Under the pieces are notes generated by a model. That model was not told where the DNA came from. It searched no databases and was given only the letters and a program-made list of their open reading frames with translations. The position numbers were made by a program, and so were the translations under genes. From positions 389,703-453,702 of the forward strand of contig NZ_JAPFRE010000027.1 of NCBI RefSeq assembly GCF_026183735.1: 64,000 nucleotides of DNA, read 5' to 3'. Of the stretch, positions 9,566-18,658 are shown one piece after another (positions within the stretch are counted from its first letter, which is position 1; every line of letters starts with the position of its first letter). This DNA is from Alteromonas sp. ASW11-130 (GTDB lineage: Bacteria; Pseudomonadota; Gammaproteobacteria; Enterobacterales; Alteromonadaceae).

Positions 9566-10225
9566 CTAATGGCCTTTAGAAGCACCGCCCCAACTGTCTA
9601 GGATTGGTTCCATTTTCTTAGGAATATAAGGTTGGTCAGGTTCAAATCTATCCAAATCATCGGGGGCACGTTCATCCAACACCTCTCCAACAGGGGCTTC
9701 CAATTTCTTAACTACGTGCGCAGCGGCAAAACCAATACAACCGCCAATCAATAGTTTGGACAAACGAGAGGTTCTGCGTGTCTTTTGAGAACGATCTCTT
9801 ATAGCAGATGCGGCATAACCCGCCACGGAGGCCGCTAACAATGGACCGGATGCCTGGGGAATGGTTCCGCCAAGTGCTGCGACAGCGGCCGCATTGTCAG
9901 TAGAATTATCTATTGCTTCATCTACAGCGTGAACGATTCTATTGTCAGATGAACGGTTTCTACGCGTTATCGCATTGACGCCTGAACTAACCATCCCCGC
10001 TATCGCAGTACCGATTGTGGCTTTAAGTAAAAATCGCTGAAGTGGCTGGTTTTTTGTTAATTTCGACACCGAGTAGGCCGTTGCAGTGAGCGCTATCAGG
10101 GAAGGCGGCTTTGTTACCACAGTCAATGGCTCAGAGGTCATCGCTTTTTCTGTACGGCGCTTTTTTTGTTTAACCCTTTTCAATAGCTGATACGCTAGTA
10201 AACCTTTAGTTCCTAAACCCAACAT
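9566..10225 (-). CDS. Hypothetical protein with Gly/Ala-rich membrane-associating segments
   Basis: A 219-residue protein I do not recognise. It starts MLGLGTKGLLAYQLLKRV followed by a strongly basic stretch (KQKKRRTEK), then three Ala/Gly-rich hydrophobic segments (about residues 43-53, 68-84 and 124-140) with small-xxx-small spacing, a basic RSQKTRRTSR region, a fourth segment GGCIGFAAAHVV and an acidic, proline-containing tail. The pattern resembles glycine-zipper membrane proteins. AGGATC precedes the ATG at moderate spacing. It is flanked by long spacers, so it is probably monocistronic. Confidence 0.6.
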   Translation of the reverse strand: MLGLGTKGLLAYQLLKRVKQKKRRTEKAMTSEPLTVVTKPPSLIALTATAYSVSKLTKNQPLQRFLLKATIGTAIAGMVSSGVNAITRRNRSSDNRIVHAVDEAIDNSTDNAAAVAALGGTIPQASGPLLAASVAGYAASAIRDRSQKTRRTSRLSKLLIGGCIGFAAAHVVKKLEAPVGEVLDERAPDDLDRFEPDQPYIPKKMEPILDSWGGASKGH

Positions 10226-10553
10226 AAATAGATCCTTTTGCTAAAGATAAAAAAAATTCGATCTCAATTTATATAGTCAACATCCACAAATAGATCTTTC
10301 AAGAACGGGGCATCGATGCAGTGGGGTTATGCATGAAGCAATACTCCACTGTACGTTAAGGTAATTAAGGTAGTGGTGATAACGGTCAACTCCCATAAGG
10401 TAAATAGTGTTTCAGGTATGATGGTGTCTGACTTCGTAAACTATTGATAGACGGCACTGACTTGATTTGCCTGCGGTCGCCAGCGCAGATCAGATAAATT
10501 GTATAGCGGTTTTCGCGACGAACATTCTGGATGAATTAAATAAGCTTTATAGG
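10226..10553. other. Non-coding spacer
   Basis: About 330 bp holding the promoter region of the minus-strand hypothetical gene. A TATATAA-like -10 lies near 10270-10277 on the minus strand. Otherwise no structure was seen. Confidence 0.5.
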
Positions 10554-10577
10554 AAAAAAGGGTCGCTAATGCGACCC
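10554..10577 (-). terminator. Rho-independent terminator of the DUF4785 operon
   Basis: GGGTCGC (10560-10566) and GCGACCC (10571-10577) form a 7-bp stem with a TAAT loop. On the minus strand it is followed by six T residues, and it lies 11 bp past the DUF4785 stop codon. Confidence 0.92.
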
Positions 10578-10588
10578 TTATAGAACCA

Positions 10589-11758
10589 TTAAAATTTTGT
10601 CGATTGTTTATAATTCAAACGATCATTTGATTCATCTAATAAAGCAAGCTGGCCTTGATCATAAAGCCTGACATTACCTATTTCGTATGGGCCGACAATC
10701 GCTTTATTTTGCACTTTGCTTAAATTAAATGGTAAGCGGATATCACTTTTACCGCTATTAACGTCCTGCGCAGCGTGGCCTTCCATTATCGCTACTCTGC
10801 GACCCTCTTTATTGTGGCCATATAACACCGCTCTTACTTCAAATCTTCCAGGCTTAAATGCCATGAATGAGATGCTAGCAGTAGCAGGTTCGTCTTCCAG
10901 TAACGAATAACTGTTTAGCTTTCCAGTCTTAGTGGACATAGCTACCGCCACTTTCGCATTTCGCTGTAAGCGTTGGCCTCCGACATCAGCATTAAGTATA
11001 ACTTCAATATCATATAATCCCTCACGCGGGGATAACACATTCTTAAGCGTGGGCGACATCACGAGTACTTCATGCGAACCCTTTTTAAGGTTGAGAGGAA
11101 TACGTTCCCCATCGGGAGCATGCAAAATTGCTTTAACATCAGCATTTTGTTTATCCAGCACTAATTTGCGTCGCGAAAATAGGCTTAGTGAAACGTTGGC
11201 CAAGTGAGATTGCCCGGATTTTATACGTTGGTATGGCGCAAAAACATCCAAACTTACCGGTGAATTTTTATCCTTTACCGTCATCACAAATAACTGGTCG
11301 TCGGCAAATACCTGAGTAGACTGCAAAGTTAACGGTTCATCTGAGTTGGCGTCAGCAACCGTTACCGCTGCCGAACGGGCAAAGAATCCGGTTTCGCGTA
11401 ACGCATCTTCCGAAACCATTTTGCTTGCTACCGGCTGGCCATGCTCTCCTTCTAAATGCAGTTGTTTAACATCTATAGGGGGTGCCGCTTTCGTAGTTGC
11501 ATGATGTGAAAGGAGCACTAACGGGCTAGCTCCATTATTTTGAATAGCAACACCTTGCTTCAATTCTTTACCAGTTACTTCTTTCCAAAAAGACTTACTC
11601 GATTCCATAGCGGGTTGATCAGCATTTAATAGCGTCTCCGTGGGGGTAATAGCAAAGCTATAGGATACATAGTCACCTCGGGTGGGTGTATTGGCTGTGA
11701 CAGCAAGTGATAGCGTGATAGCTGAAATAAATGTAATGAGATTATTAATTGGTTTCAT
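10589..11758 (-). CDS. DUF4785 exported protein
   Basis: A 389-residue protein with an N-terminal signal peptide (MKPINNLITFISAITLSLAVTA, cleavage near residue 22). The remainder is predominantly beta, consistent with several Ig-like modules: strands such as QLFVMTVKDKNSPVSLDVFAP, EGLYDIEVILNADV and FEVRAVLYGHNKEGRRVAI. It matches DUF4785 proteins of Alteromonadales. It lies 11 bp after a secreted lipase-like gene on the same strand, so the two are probably co-expressed. A chaperone, inhibitor or adaptor role for the lipase is possible but is only inferred. Its terminator follows directly. Confidence 0.75.
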   Translation of the reverse strand: MKPINNLITFISAITLSLAVTANTPTRGDYVSYSFAITPTETLLNADQPAMESSKSFWKEVTGKELKQGVAIQNNGASPLVLLSHHATTKAAPPIDVKQLHLEGEHGQPVASKMVSEDALRETGFFARSAAVTVADANSDEPLTLQSTQVFADDQLFVMTVKDKNSPVSLDVFAPYQRIKSGQSHLANVSLSLFSRRKLVLDKQNADVKAILHAPDGERIPLNLKKGSHEVLVMSPTLKNVLSPREGLYDIEVILNADVGGQRLQRNAKVAVAMSTKTGKLNSYSLLEDEPATASISFMAFKPGRFEVRAVLYGHNKEGRRVAIMEGHAAQDVNSGKSDIRLPFNLSKVQNKAIVGPYEIGNVRLYDQGQLALLDESNDRLNYKQSTKF

Positions 11759-11769
11759 ATGTCATCCTC

Positions 11770-12648
11770 CTATATATCGTCGCGTATAATGCTATCCAGA
11801 TTGAAGCATTTGCGTCTGGATTGTTGATGACTCAAGGGTTCGCGCCCTTTTGTGCGTTGCTTATCTCTAAACCATAATGTACCGGCAGCTTCCTGAGAAC
11901 TACATTCTATAAATCCATCAGAACACGAATTTAGCCAGTTTTGCGTAAATTCCAGTGCAACCTGGTTCTGATAGCCTGCACAATAGCTATCGCCATCCCA
12001 GATAGCAGAATCAACATCGGTACCTACAATATTTTTAAAGGGCTTAGGAAGAGAGGGGCGTCCGGATGTGCCTAATAGATAAGTGTTGTTATAGTAACTC
12101 ATCCAACTGGTTTGTTGTTGTTTTACTGCTTCGCTCTGGTAACCCAGAATCCATCCTAGTACTGATTCAAAAACATTTCCGTTAATAACGGCATTAGCTA
12201 GTGGTGTACCTGCACTGGAAGCCGCTATAGCAGTGACATTGGTAATTCTATCAATAATACCAGGAAATCGGCTGTCAGTGGTTGGATTGGACATCATCCA
12301 TCTCATCATATTGCCGCCATGAGAATGCGTGATCACATACATTTGCGTAATTCCCTGTGATTGGATAAATTGAGTGAGTTGGCTAGCCAGACAACCAGTA
12401 GCCGCAGCATCCCACATGTTTTTTTCAAAGTCGCAATTTATCACTATGTAGCGTGAGCCATTACCCGACATAACAGAATTAACAAATTCTGATTTCCAGT
12501 AATTATTTAACGCATCATTCTGGGTCCCCGTACCATGTACAAATGCCACGCCGTAGTTAGCGTGCGCTGAGAAAGCACCTAGTAAGAAGAAGAGTAGGAG
12601 GGCATACTTCAGTTTCCTGTCTTTATATCGTTCAATAAAGTTGAGCAT
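11770..12648 (-). CDS. Secreted alpha/beta-hydrolase (lipase-like)
   Basis: A 292-residue protein with a basic start, a hydrophobic signal (YALLLFFLLGAFSAHA) and mature N-terminus near residue 31. The oxyanion-hole motif is VHGTGTQ (about 38) and the nucleophile elbow is THSHGG (Ser about 109), a variant of G-x-S-x-G with Thr at the first position. Six cysteines in the mature part suggest disulphides and export. It resembles triacylglycerol lipase/esterase-type hydrolases, but the substrate cannot be read from the sequence. AAGG-type ribosome binding (TAAGGAAAAATC) precedes the ATG. It leads a two-gene unit with the DUF4785 gene. Confidence 0.72.
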   Translation of the reverse strand: MLNFIERYKDRKLKYALLLFFLLGAFSAHANYGVAFVHGTGTQNDALNNYWKSEFVNSVMSGNGSRYIVINCDFEKNMWDAAATGCLASQLTQFIQSQGITQMYVITHSHGGNMMRWMMSNPTTDSRFPGIIDRITNVTAIAASSAGTPLANAVINGNVFESVLGWILGYQSEAVKQQQTSWMSYYNNTYLLGTSGRPSLPKPFKNIVGTDVDSAIWDGDSYCAGYQNQVALEFTQNWLNSCSDGFIECSSQEAAGTLWFRDKQRTKGREPLSHQQSRRKCFNLDSIIRDDI

Positions 12649-13081
12649 GATTTTTCCTTATGTATAAAGTTAAGGTCCGCACTGATCGGACCTGCTATAA
12701 GACTAGTCGTCTTCATAAAATTAACAAATTAACAACGACGAAATCAGAAAAGAAATGAATCGATTCACCAATAACAAAGCTGGACCAGCCTGACCACGTA
12801 ATTATGTGCGCCAACATTTTGTCCTAGTGGGTTCAATGGTAAAACGTAATGAAGAGATCTGAATTGCCCTATATATCTTCACTGGAGAATATACCGATCT
12901 TTCACTGTCCTAAATTGTAACGTGTCTTGATTGGTCTTAAAAAACTGAAAAAAAGTATGGCTCAGATGTATTAGCCGATAAAGTATAATGCCTAGCGTGG
13001 TTTGACGTACATCACCCTACGTTTCTTATGCGGTGGACGAACGCGGTAGTAACGAATAGCAAGCACAGTTTGTACGGCGCT
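12649..13081. other. Non-coding spacer
   Basis: About 430 bp containing the promoter region of the lipase operon and nothing else recognisable; its right end runs into the AAGTGAT array. Confidence 0.5.
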
Positions 13082-13116
13082 AAATGATAAGTGATAAGTG
13101 ATAAGTGATAAGTGAT
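13082..13116. repeat. Heptamer tandem array, unit AAGTGAT, 5 units
   Basis: One degenerate unit (AAATGAT) followed by four perfect AAGTGAT units, ending 10 bp beyond the stop codon of the minus-strand gene at 13127. The same unit, in inverted orientation and also four perfect copies, occurs at 39000-39027. Confidence 0.95.
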
Positions 13117-13126
13117 AAGACGATAA

Positions 13127-13939
13127 CTATACGTCTGTGGGCCAGAATTGTGATAAATGTCGCTCTGCAGTTTGGGTAACCACGTCTTGATTCAGGGCAT
13201 ACTGCTCACCGAGAAATAAGTGTGCAAGTTCATTATCTACCAGTGCTGTACATACTATATCAATGGCATCTTCTAATCGCTCAGCCCCTTCACAATAACG
13301 CACGTGATGTTCGATATGCCCGTAATGGCCGATTTGCCGCCTTAACCACTTTTTGATTATCATTTTTCCAAGTTGTTTATACCGAGCTTGATGCGAACCA
13401 AACACTACAAAAAATGTTTTATCCAGGGGGATCGAAACACGTGATTTTATCTCGTTCAATGTATGTACCGTTTTTTTGATTTCCTGTTTTGCCACTACAT
13501 CCATTATTTGCGCAAAGATGGGGGCGAGATCAGTTTTTAACATTGAGATATCGGTAAACTTGTTTTCCTTTGTATTCGTGGCCCAATCTTCGATTAGACT
13601 GAACAGCTTACGTATGATGGGTAAATTAGTTTCACCTTTATACGTGCGCGTATAATCGAGGATTTCTCGCTGATCCTGCGCGAACATTAACAACAATGGA
13701 AGGTGCGTAGCAGCTTTGATCTCATGATAATCTTTGCCCACAACGACATGTTCAGTAGTGTTACCACCTATGATAGAAATTAATCGATCATCCATTCTGA
13801 CAACGAGATGATAATCACCCGTTAAAATAGCTTCTTTGTAACATTGTTTTCGTTCAGCATAGCGTTGATGAAATGTTTGATTTACTTGGTGCAGGGGGCC
13901 TTGTTCGGGTAATTTAGCGGTGTCTTTTATAGAAGTCAT
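13127..13939 (-). CDS. Hypothetical protein
   Basis: A predicted soluble, mixed alpha/beta protein of 270 residues that I do not recognise. ATG 13939 is preferred over ATG 13951 because GGGAAAG lies at good distance only from the inner start. Segments of note are an N-terminal helical FHQRYAERKQCYKEA, LVVRMDDRLISIIGGN, and a basic KMIIKKWLRRQIGHYGHIEHHVRYC stretch rich in His and Arg. No signal peptide or membrane segment. It is divergent from the hypothetical gene at 14089, with 150 bp between, suggesting a shared control region. A heptamer array abuts its 3' end. Confidence 0.6.
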   Translation of the reverse strand: MTSIKDTAKLPEQGPLHQVNQTFHQRYAERKQCYKEAILTGDYHLVVRMDDRLISIIGGNTTEHVVVGKDYHEIKAATHLPLLLMFAQDQREILDYTRTYKGETNLPIIRKLFSLIEDWATNTKENKFTDISMLKTDLAPIFAQIMDVVAKQEIKKTVHTLNEIKSRVSIPLDKTFFVVFGSHQARYKQLGKMIIKKWLRRQIGHYGHIEHHVRYCEGAERLEDAIDIVCTALVDNELAHLFLGEQYALNQDVVTQTAERHLSQFWPTDV

Positions 13940-14088
13940 AATCTTTCCCATCTCAGTGTTGCTTTTTAGTTACCTGTTAAAGACCTTATACGTTCATTAG
14001 CGTCTCTTTATGGATAATAAATTTAATATTGTATTGCCCTATAATCACCTATTCTGTAAAGGTAACGAAATTTTAGGAGATAAAATAC

Positions 14089-14505
14089 GTGGTCTCTAGC
14101 GCCCATCAGTACCGTTTTTTTACTGTTCAAAACGTATTGTTCGACATTCCAAGTAACGTATATGATGAAAGAAAAGTTGATCAGTGGTTAAAAGCAGTAA
14201 TAGAAGAGGGAGGTAAGTATGATAAATGGATTATTTTTTCGTTACCCGATGTTAGTCTTGAAATTTCTGTTAGTGCGGCATCTAACCTGTGCGACCTTTT
14301 ACCTCAGCTTCGCGTGTACGGTTGCTTAGGTATCCTTATGTGCGCCACACATACTAATGCTAAGATTTTCCATCACGCAATTAAATCTACCCCGCCAACC
14401 TTTGACATCATCGTGAGTGAATCTATGGAATATCTATGTCAAAAAGCCGAAGAAGTATTGGGAGAGCAGGGGAAACTTAATATTTTTCATGGTAAAAGTA
14501 GCTAG
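14089..14505 (+). CDS. Hypothetical protein, possibly STAS-like fold
   Basis: A 138-residue protein started by GTG at 14089 with TAGGAGA eight bases upstream, a convincing start. The alternation of strands and helices (FFTVQNVLFDIPS, KWIIFSLPDVSLEIS, LRVYGCLGILMCATHTN, FDIIVSESMEYLCQKAEEVL) resembles SpoIIAA/STAS-like proteins, but no signature is strong enough for a family call. It has five cysteines and no export signal. It stands divergent from the gene at 13939. Confidence 0.6.
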   Translation: MVSSAHQYRFFTVQNVLFDIPSNVYDERKVDQWLKAVIEEGGKYDKWIIFSLPDVSLEISVSAASNLCDLLPQLRVYGCLGILMCATHTNAKIFHHAIKSTPPTFDIIVSESMEYLCQKAEEVLGEQGKLNIFHGKSS

Positions 14506-14877
14506 AACGATTTATCAATAGTGGTTGGTCAGGTTAAAGACTGGGGGAGGTTATTAATCGACCTTCATCGGTAACAGAATATTAGGGCAATTCAATGCAC
14601 TCTATATGCGTTTGTCTTTCCTTCTGTGAACAACTTTTCAGTATGTAGGAAGCTCCTAGTGAATTTGGTTTTGTCTCTATAAAACCGGCTAAAATCAATA
14701 CTTCTATAGTGGTGAAATGCTGTCCCTATTGAACTTTTATTATTGAATATTGTGTAAAAGGTGGAGATTAGGGCTGGCAAGTCTTCCGACGTATTCATCC
14801 TCGCCAGCCCATATCATCTGTCAATAAACGCAGTAATAAAGGCAAATTGTCGAGAGCTCACTTTACGTGACACTATG
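14506..14877. other. Non-coding spacer with a large-loop hairpin
   Basis: About 370 bp between convergent genes. The only structure is the inverted repeat at 14771-14810. A minus-strand ORF at 14592-14798 starts inside that hairpin and has no family resemblance, so it is not called. Confidence 0.5.
14771..14810 (-). other. Hairpin with 8-bp stem and 24-nt loop, possible structured RNA
   Basis: GGGCTGGC (14771-14778) pairs perfectly with GCCAGCCC (14803-14810) around exactly 24 nt. Read on the minus strand the loop contains AGGA, GAA, TAC, CGGAA and CT in that order, the same order as in the hairpin at 22565-22606, which also has a 24-nt loop. There is no T-tract, so a simple terminator is unlikely. 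Confidence 0.5.
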
Positions 14878-16371
14878 TTACCCGTAAGGGGCGGTCCACA
14901 CTCTGTCGTGTTCAAGTAAAGTGAGTAGTGAAGATGCTACTTGTTCATTTAACCTATTGCACTCTGTTAGACCGGGTAAGCTTGCGGTGAAACGGCTGTA
15001 CGGCGTTCCACACAATACGCTTGAATTTGAACCGCCTTTAGCAGTCTGCGTTTCTTTTGTGCTTACGGCGTGGAGGGATGAAGGAAGGCCACCGAAGCAC
15101 AATGTTGAATGATAAGAATTAATGGCAGAACGACAGTCAATGACCAGTTTATCGGCTTGGGAATCCGCTAGTTGCTCTTCTGAAACGGATTCTGCTTTTA
15201 TACTTAAGCAGTTAGCATTTATGAGTGCCAATAAGCGAACGGCGCTACTCACAGGAAGTGCCGCAAGTGCTTTGGCAATCAAAGGCTGCATCTTTTGAAC
15301 ACTTTGGCGTAGCATATCTTGTTGTTCAAGCAAGTTAGTCTGATCGATAACCGTTAAAAACGCATCAATTATTTCTTGCCAACTTATTTCTTTCATATTA
15401 GTTGCGGCACTATACGCAACTAGCTCAATTCGTAGCTTATTTTTCGCATCGCATGATACTGTGGTGTTGCTTAAAAACGCCAATGCATCACTGAATGTCT
15501 TGTATTGGATTTGACGATGAATATAAGGTAAATATCGCGCAAAAAAGGGCAAACAAACTCGCTGATACAGGGCTTCAATTCGTGGAGGAGAGTGACTGCA
15601 CAATTTCCTCATTTCAGTAACAATGTCGTTAATACGATGACTGGGATACCATAAGCTCGGGAAAACGCCCGATGGCGACAACGCCTTAATGTTAAGAGTG
15701 CGGTGCGGTATATAAATAAGGGTATTGTCTCCTTCGATGAATTCACCATGCCATGCCGCTAATGCCAGGATGGTGTCGATAGCTGTTAAGGAGCTACCTA
15801 CAACCCTATAACAAGAGCCGCTTCGATTGGCGGGCTGACATACGGGATAGGGAGAATGGGGCCTTATTGTGCTACCTAATCCCGCATTATTTACTACCGC
15901 TTTATAGCCACCGAAACATTGCCCGTTCGCCATTAGTGAAAAAGAATCGTGGTGCTTATGGATAGTGGTAACCTTATGGTGAGATAGTACACTTACGGTC
16001 ACATTGTTACGGAGCAGTTTATTCACCGAATGATAAAAATTAAACGTAAGATATTCACCTAATATTTTTCTCGTAATAACCTCATCATCCTGATATCTAA
16101 TGTTGCCGCCATAAACGATATTGTATTGAGTAAATGAAACACCTAAAGGCGGCAGATCGACGGGATGCAAATTCGATAAAAGATATGGAGCGCTATTTTC
16201 CCGGTTATACGGATAGCCACAACCTACCCAATCATTAGCTTCAAAAATATCGATATCAATATTTTCAACGCCTTTTACCAACAAATGGTGCAGTAAATAT
16301 ACGGTAGAGGCTCCCGCACCAATCACCGCGATTTTGGGCTTATCCGCAATAATAGTTAATGCCACTGTCAT
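14878..16371 (-). CDS. FAD/NAD(P)-binding protein (HpnW/SidA-like superfamily)
   Basis: A 497-residue protein beginning with the dinucleotide-binding motif IAVIGAGASTVYLLHHLL (Rossmann GxGxx, about residue 14). It then has EANDWVGCGYPYN and LLSNLHP blocks typical of the FAD-NAD(P)-binding family PF13454, and a second nucleotide site RVVGSSLTAIDTILAL. Its reaction is unknown; related proteins serve as flavin monooxygenases or oxidoreductases. GGAAG lies upstream of ATG 16371. It follows the YghA-like dehydrogenase on the same strand after 32 bp, so the two are probably co-transcribed. Confidence 0.75.
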   Translation of the reverse strand: MTVALTIIADKPKIAVIGAGASTVYLLHHLLVKGVENIDIDIFEANDWVGCGYPYNRENSAPYLLSNLHPVDLPPLGVSFTQYNIVYGGNIRYQDDEVITRKILGEYLTFNFYHSVNKLLRNNVTVSVLSHHKVTTIHKHHDSFSLMANGQCFGGYKAVVNNAGLGSTIRPHSPYPVCQPANRSGSCYRVVGSSLTAIDTILALAAWHGEFIEGDNTLIYIPHRTLNIKALSPSGVFPSLWYPSHRINDIVTEMRKLCSHSPPRIEALYQRVCLPFFARYLPYIHRQIQYKTFSDALAFLSNTTVSCDAKNKLRIELVAYSAATNMKEISWQEIIDAFLTVIDQTNLLEQQDMLRQSVQKMQPLIAKALAALPVSSAVRLLALINANCLSIKAESVSEEQLADSQADKLVIDCRSAINSYHSTLCFGGLPSSLHAVSTKETQTAKGGSNSSVLCGTPYSRFTASLPGLTECNRLNEQVASSLLTLLEHDRVWTAPYG

Positions 16372-16403
16372 GACAATAGACTTCCTACTATGAATACAGT
16401 TGG

Positions 16404-17306
16404 CTAGGGAAGATGTTCGCCTCCTGTCACTCCCAGAATCTCGGCTGTAATATAACTGGCTTCTTGAGAGGCTAAAAATACATAGGCTGGCGCTAATTCG
16501 ATAGGTTGCCCAGGCCGGCCTAAGGGAACATGTTCTCCAAAACCTTCAAGCTTTTCGGGTGGCTGGCCCCCCGATTGCTGAAGTGGCGTCCATACCGGAC
16601 CGGGCGCTACGCCGTTTACTCTTATCCCTTTATCGATTAACATTTTTGCCAACCCGTGTGTAAATGCGGTAATAGCGCCTTTTGTAGAAGCATAGTCGAG
16701 CAGTCCTGCTGAAGGCTGGTAGGATTGAATGGAAGTTGAATTTATAATTGCTGAGCCGGGAGGCATGAGTTTAACAGCCGCTTTGGTAATATAAAACATG
16801 GCAAAAATATTGGTTTCAAAGGTGGTTCGAAACTGTTCTGATGTCAGCGTATCAAAGTCATCTTCATGCTGTTGCTTACCCGCATTATTCACCAGGATAT
16901 CGATGCCGTCTAAAAATTCAGCTGCCTGTTTGACGAGTTGATAACAAAATGTCTCGTCTTTAATATCACCTGCGATCCCTTTTACTGTCCTTCCTTCTTT
17001 AGCTAATAACGCGAGCAAAGATTTAGCGTCGTCTTCCTCGCTGGGTAGATAGTTAATAACTACATTGGCTCCTTCACGGGCATACGCAATTGCTACCGCG
17101 CGACCTATTCCAGAATCACCTCCTGTAATAAGTGCTTTACGACCTGTTAACCGTCCTTTTCCCACATAAAGTGTATCGCCGTGTTCTGCTTCTGGAGCAA
17201 GTTTTTTGTCTAAGGCTGGGTCGGGCTGGTTAGGGTTAGGCCGTGTTTTCCCCGGCGGATATTGGTAACGTGGATCTTGCATTGTGAACTGGTCTGAATT
17301 ATTCAT
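16404..17306 (-). CDS. SDR-family oxidoreductase, YghA-like
   Basis: A 300-residue short-chain dehydrogenase with the family's NAD(P) motif GGDSGIGRAVA (about 62), the NNAG strand (ILVNNAGKQQ), catalytic Ser in STSIQSY and the YASTK Tyr/Lys pair. The N-terminal extension with QDPRYQYPPGKTRPNPNQPDP identifies the YghA/GsiB general-stress branch, whose members act on aldehydes or sugars with NADPH. AAGGAA precedes ATG 17306. It is first in an apparent two-gene unit with the FAD/NAD(P) protein. Confidence 0.85.
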   Translation of the reverse strand: MNNSDQFTMQDPRYQYPPGKTRPNPNQPDPALDKKLAPEAEHGDTLYVGKGRLTGRKALITGGDSGIGRAVAIAYAREGANVVINYLPSEEDDAKSLLALLAKEGRTVKGIAGDIKDETFCYQLVKQAAEFLDGIDILVNNAGKQQHEDDFDTLTSEQFRTTFETNIFAMFYITKAAVKLMPPGSAIINSTSIQSYQPSAGLLDYASTKGAITAFTHGLAKMLIDKGIRVNGVAPGPVWTPLQQSGGQPPEKLEGFGEHVPLGRPGQPIELAPAYVFLASQEASYITAEILGVTGGEHLP

Positions 17307-17499
17307 AATTAGTTCCTTCTGACGCCTGATTCATTAATGCTTACTTTAAATACGATCATTAGGTTTTCTAAAATTACGTTAATTTAGCGAAGACGTGTTT
17401 GGGATCCGCTATAGCCCACATGCGGGGAATTTCTTTTTGATAGAGTGGAACCTAGTAACCCTGCTTGCACCCCAGATGCGCCGAGGCCGCGCCTAGGCT

Positions 17500-17541
17500 A
17501 CTTTTTACTTTTTACTTTTTACTTTTTACTTCCTACTTTTT
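17500..17541. repeat. Heptamer tandem array, unit ACTTTTT (AAGTAAA on minus strand), 6 units
   Basis: Six contiguous 7-bp units: four perfect ACTTTTT, one ACTTCCT and one ACTTTTT. On the minus strand, in the register used for the other arrays, the unit is AAGTAAA with one AAGTAGG variant, so AAGT is unchanged and only the three variable positions differ. Confidence 0.95.
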
Positions 17542-17796
17542 ATTTTTTTCTCGAAAGTACATCTGAGACAGGAAAGGTCCATTATTTAATTCGCGCTCGG
17601 CCGATTATCTCTTTGCTGCGTTGTCTGGGGGGAAACTAATAGCGGGGCCTATGAAGGTGACGAACATTGCGCGACGTATCAGCACCTATGCCACGGAGAA
17701 TAATGCAATTCATCTTCATTCCATTGCGGTCGAAGATTTTTGTTTGCGGTTAAGCTAACCTCTATCGGAATACACAACCCTGCTAATATGCTAAGT

Positions 17797-17831
17797 ACTT
17801 TGTACTTTGTACTTTGTACTAAGTACTTAGT
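17797..17831. repeat. Heptamer tandem array, unit ACTTTGT (AAGTACA on minus strand), 5 units
   Basis: Three perfect ACTTTGT units followed by ACTAAGT and ACTTAGT, preceded by a partial unit CTAAGT. The array begins and ends in AAGTACTT-like sequence, giving the block partial dyad symmetry. It lies about 80 bp beyond the stop codon of the DUF421 gene. Confidence 0.92.
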
Positions 17832-17909
17832 ACTATAAGCTCTAGAGTTTCATTCATAATTAACCCTTAATGGAAAAGTCTGGCCGTTATCACATGTTAT
17901 TTGTTTTTG

Positions 17910-18404
17910 CTAACGAAGCTCTTCCAATACACGTTCAACATCATCACAACAATGTATGACACTCATGGAGCCACTAGGCTCAAGGATAACCAGCGCAACC
18001 TCTTTTTCACTGCTATATCCCTTCATTCTTATTGCACTGCGCACTTCGCCCTCAGTAATTCTATGCTTTTTTAATGCACTTTTATCAACCTGACCATTTA
18101 CCACCAATACAGAGGGGGACATAAGCACAAAGTCGCTAAAACGTTCAGAGTAAACACACAGTTTAGTAAAGCAGTATTGTAGTAAGAGTAAACAACAAAT
18201 GGCGGATGCGCCCTCTATGATGGTAACCCTATCACTTAGGGCAGTCGTACCCATTAGCGCACCGATTGCGATAGTGACTAGCCAGTCGAAATTATTAAAC
18301 TTAGCGCTCGCGCGTTTACCCAACACTACCACCATCGTCATACTTATTAAATAAATACACAATGTGGAATAAAGCACCACTATAACACTTTCAAATTGGC
18401 TCAT
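17910..18404 (-). CDS. DUF421 (YetF-like) membrane protein, second copy
   Basis: A 164-residue protein with three hydrophobic N-terminal segments (about residues 6-26, 45-55 and 64-84), the DUF421-type VLGKRASAKFNNFDWLVTIAIGALMG block and a C-terminal domain with SPSVLVVNGQVDKSALKKHRI and VALVILEPSGSMSVIH. It is only weakly similar to the copy at 7052-7567 and keeps the same architecture. No good Shine-Dalgarno is visible before the ATG. Function unknown; likely envelope. Confidence 0.8.
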   Translation of the reverse strand: MSQFESVIVVLYSTLCIYLISMTMVVVLGKRASAKFNNFDWLVTIAIGALMGTTALSDRVTIIEGASAICCLLLLQYCFTKLCVYSERFSDFVLMSPSVLVVNGQVDKSALKKHRITEGEVRSAIRMKGYSSEKEVALVILEPSGSMSVIHCCDDVERVLEELR

Positions 18405-18658
18405 ATTTTGTACATTGCCTACGCTAGAAACTAAAAAACGTTTTGATAATAAAGGTATAACGTAAAAATTATCTTAATACCACTTCGAAAAAATCTGATC
18501 TAAAGCGGCATTTCATTCTGTATATGAGGAAACAATCTAATGCCATATGCGCTTTTCAATTTATGCAATAACGTTTAAAAGCATGTTCTGCAGTCTGCTG
18601 ATTTTTAACTCGACAAATTGAAATAACCTTTGGGTTTTTACTAATCAAGTAAGGAATA

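Larger units (their letters stand above)
17307..17909. other. Non-coding spacer with two heptamer arrays
   Basis: About 600 bp between two minus-strand genes. It contains arrays at 17500-17541 and 17797-17831. The plus-strand ORF at 17445-17639 simply translates through the ACTTTTT array and is rejected. Confidence 0.6.

Noticed and set aside
14592..14798. 68-codon minus-strand ORF
   Set aside because: It starts inside the large-loop hairpin and shows no recognised motif.
17445..17639. Plus-strand ORF over the ACTTTTT array
   Set aside because: The translation is low-complexity Leu/Phe/Tyr sequence created by the repeat.
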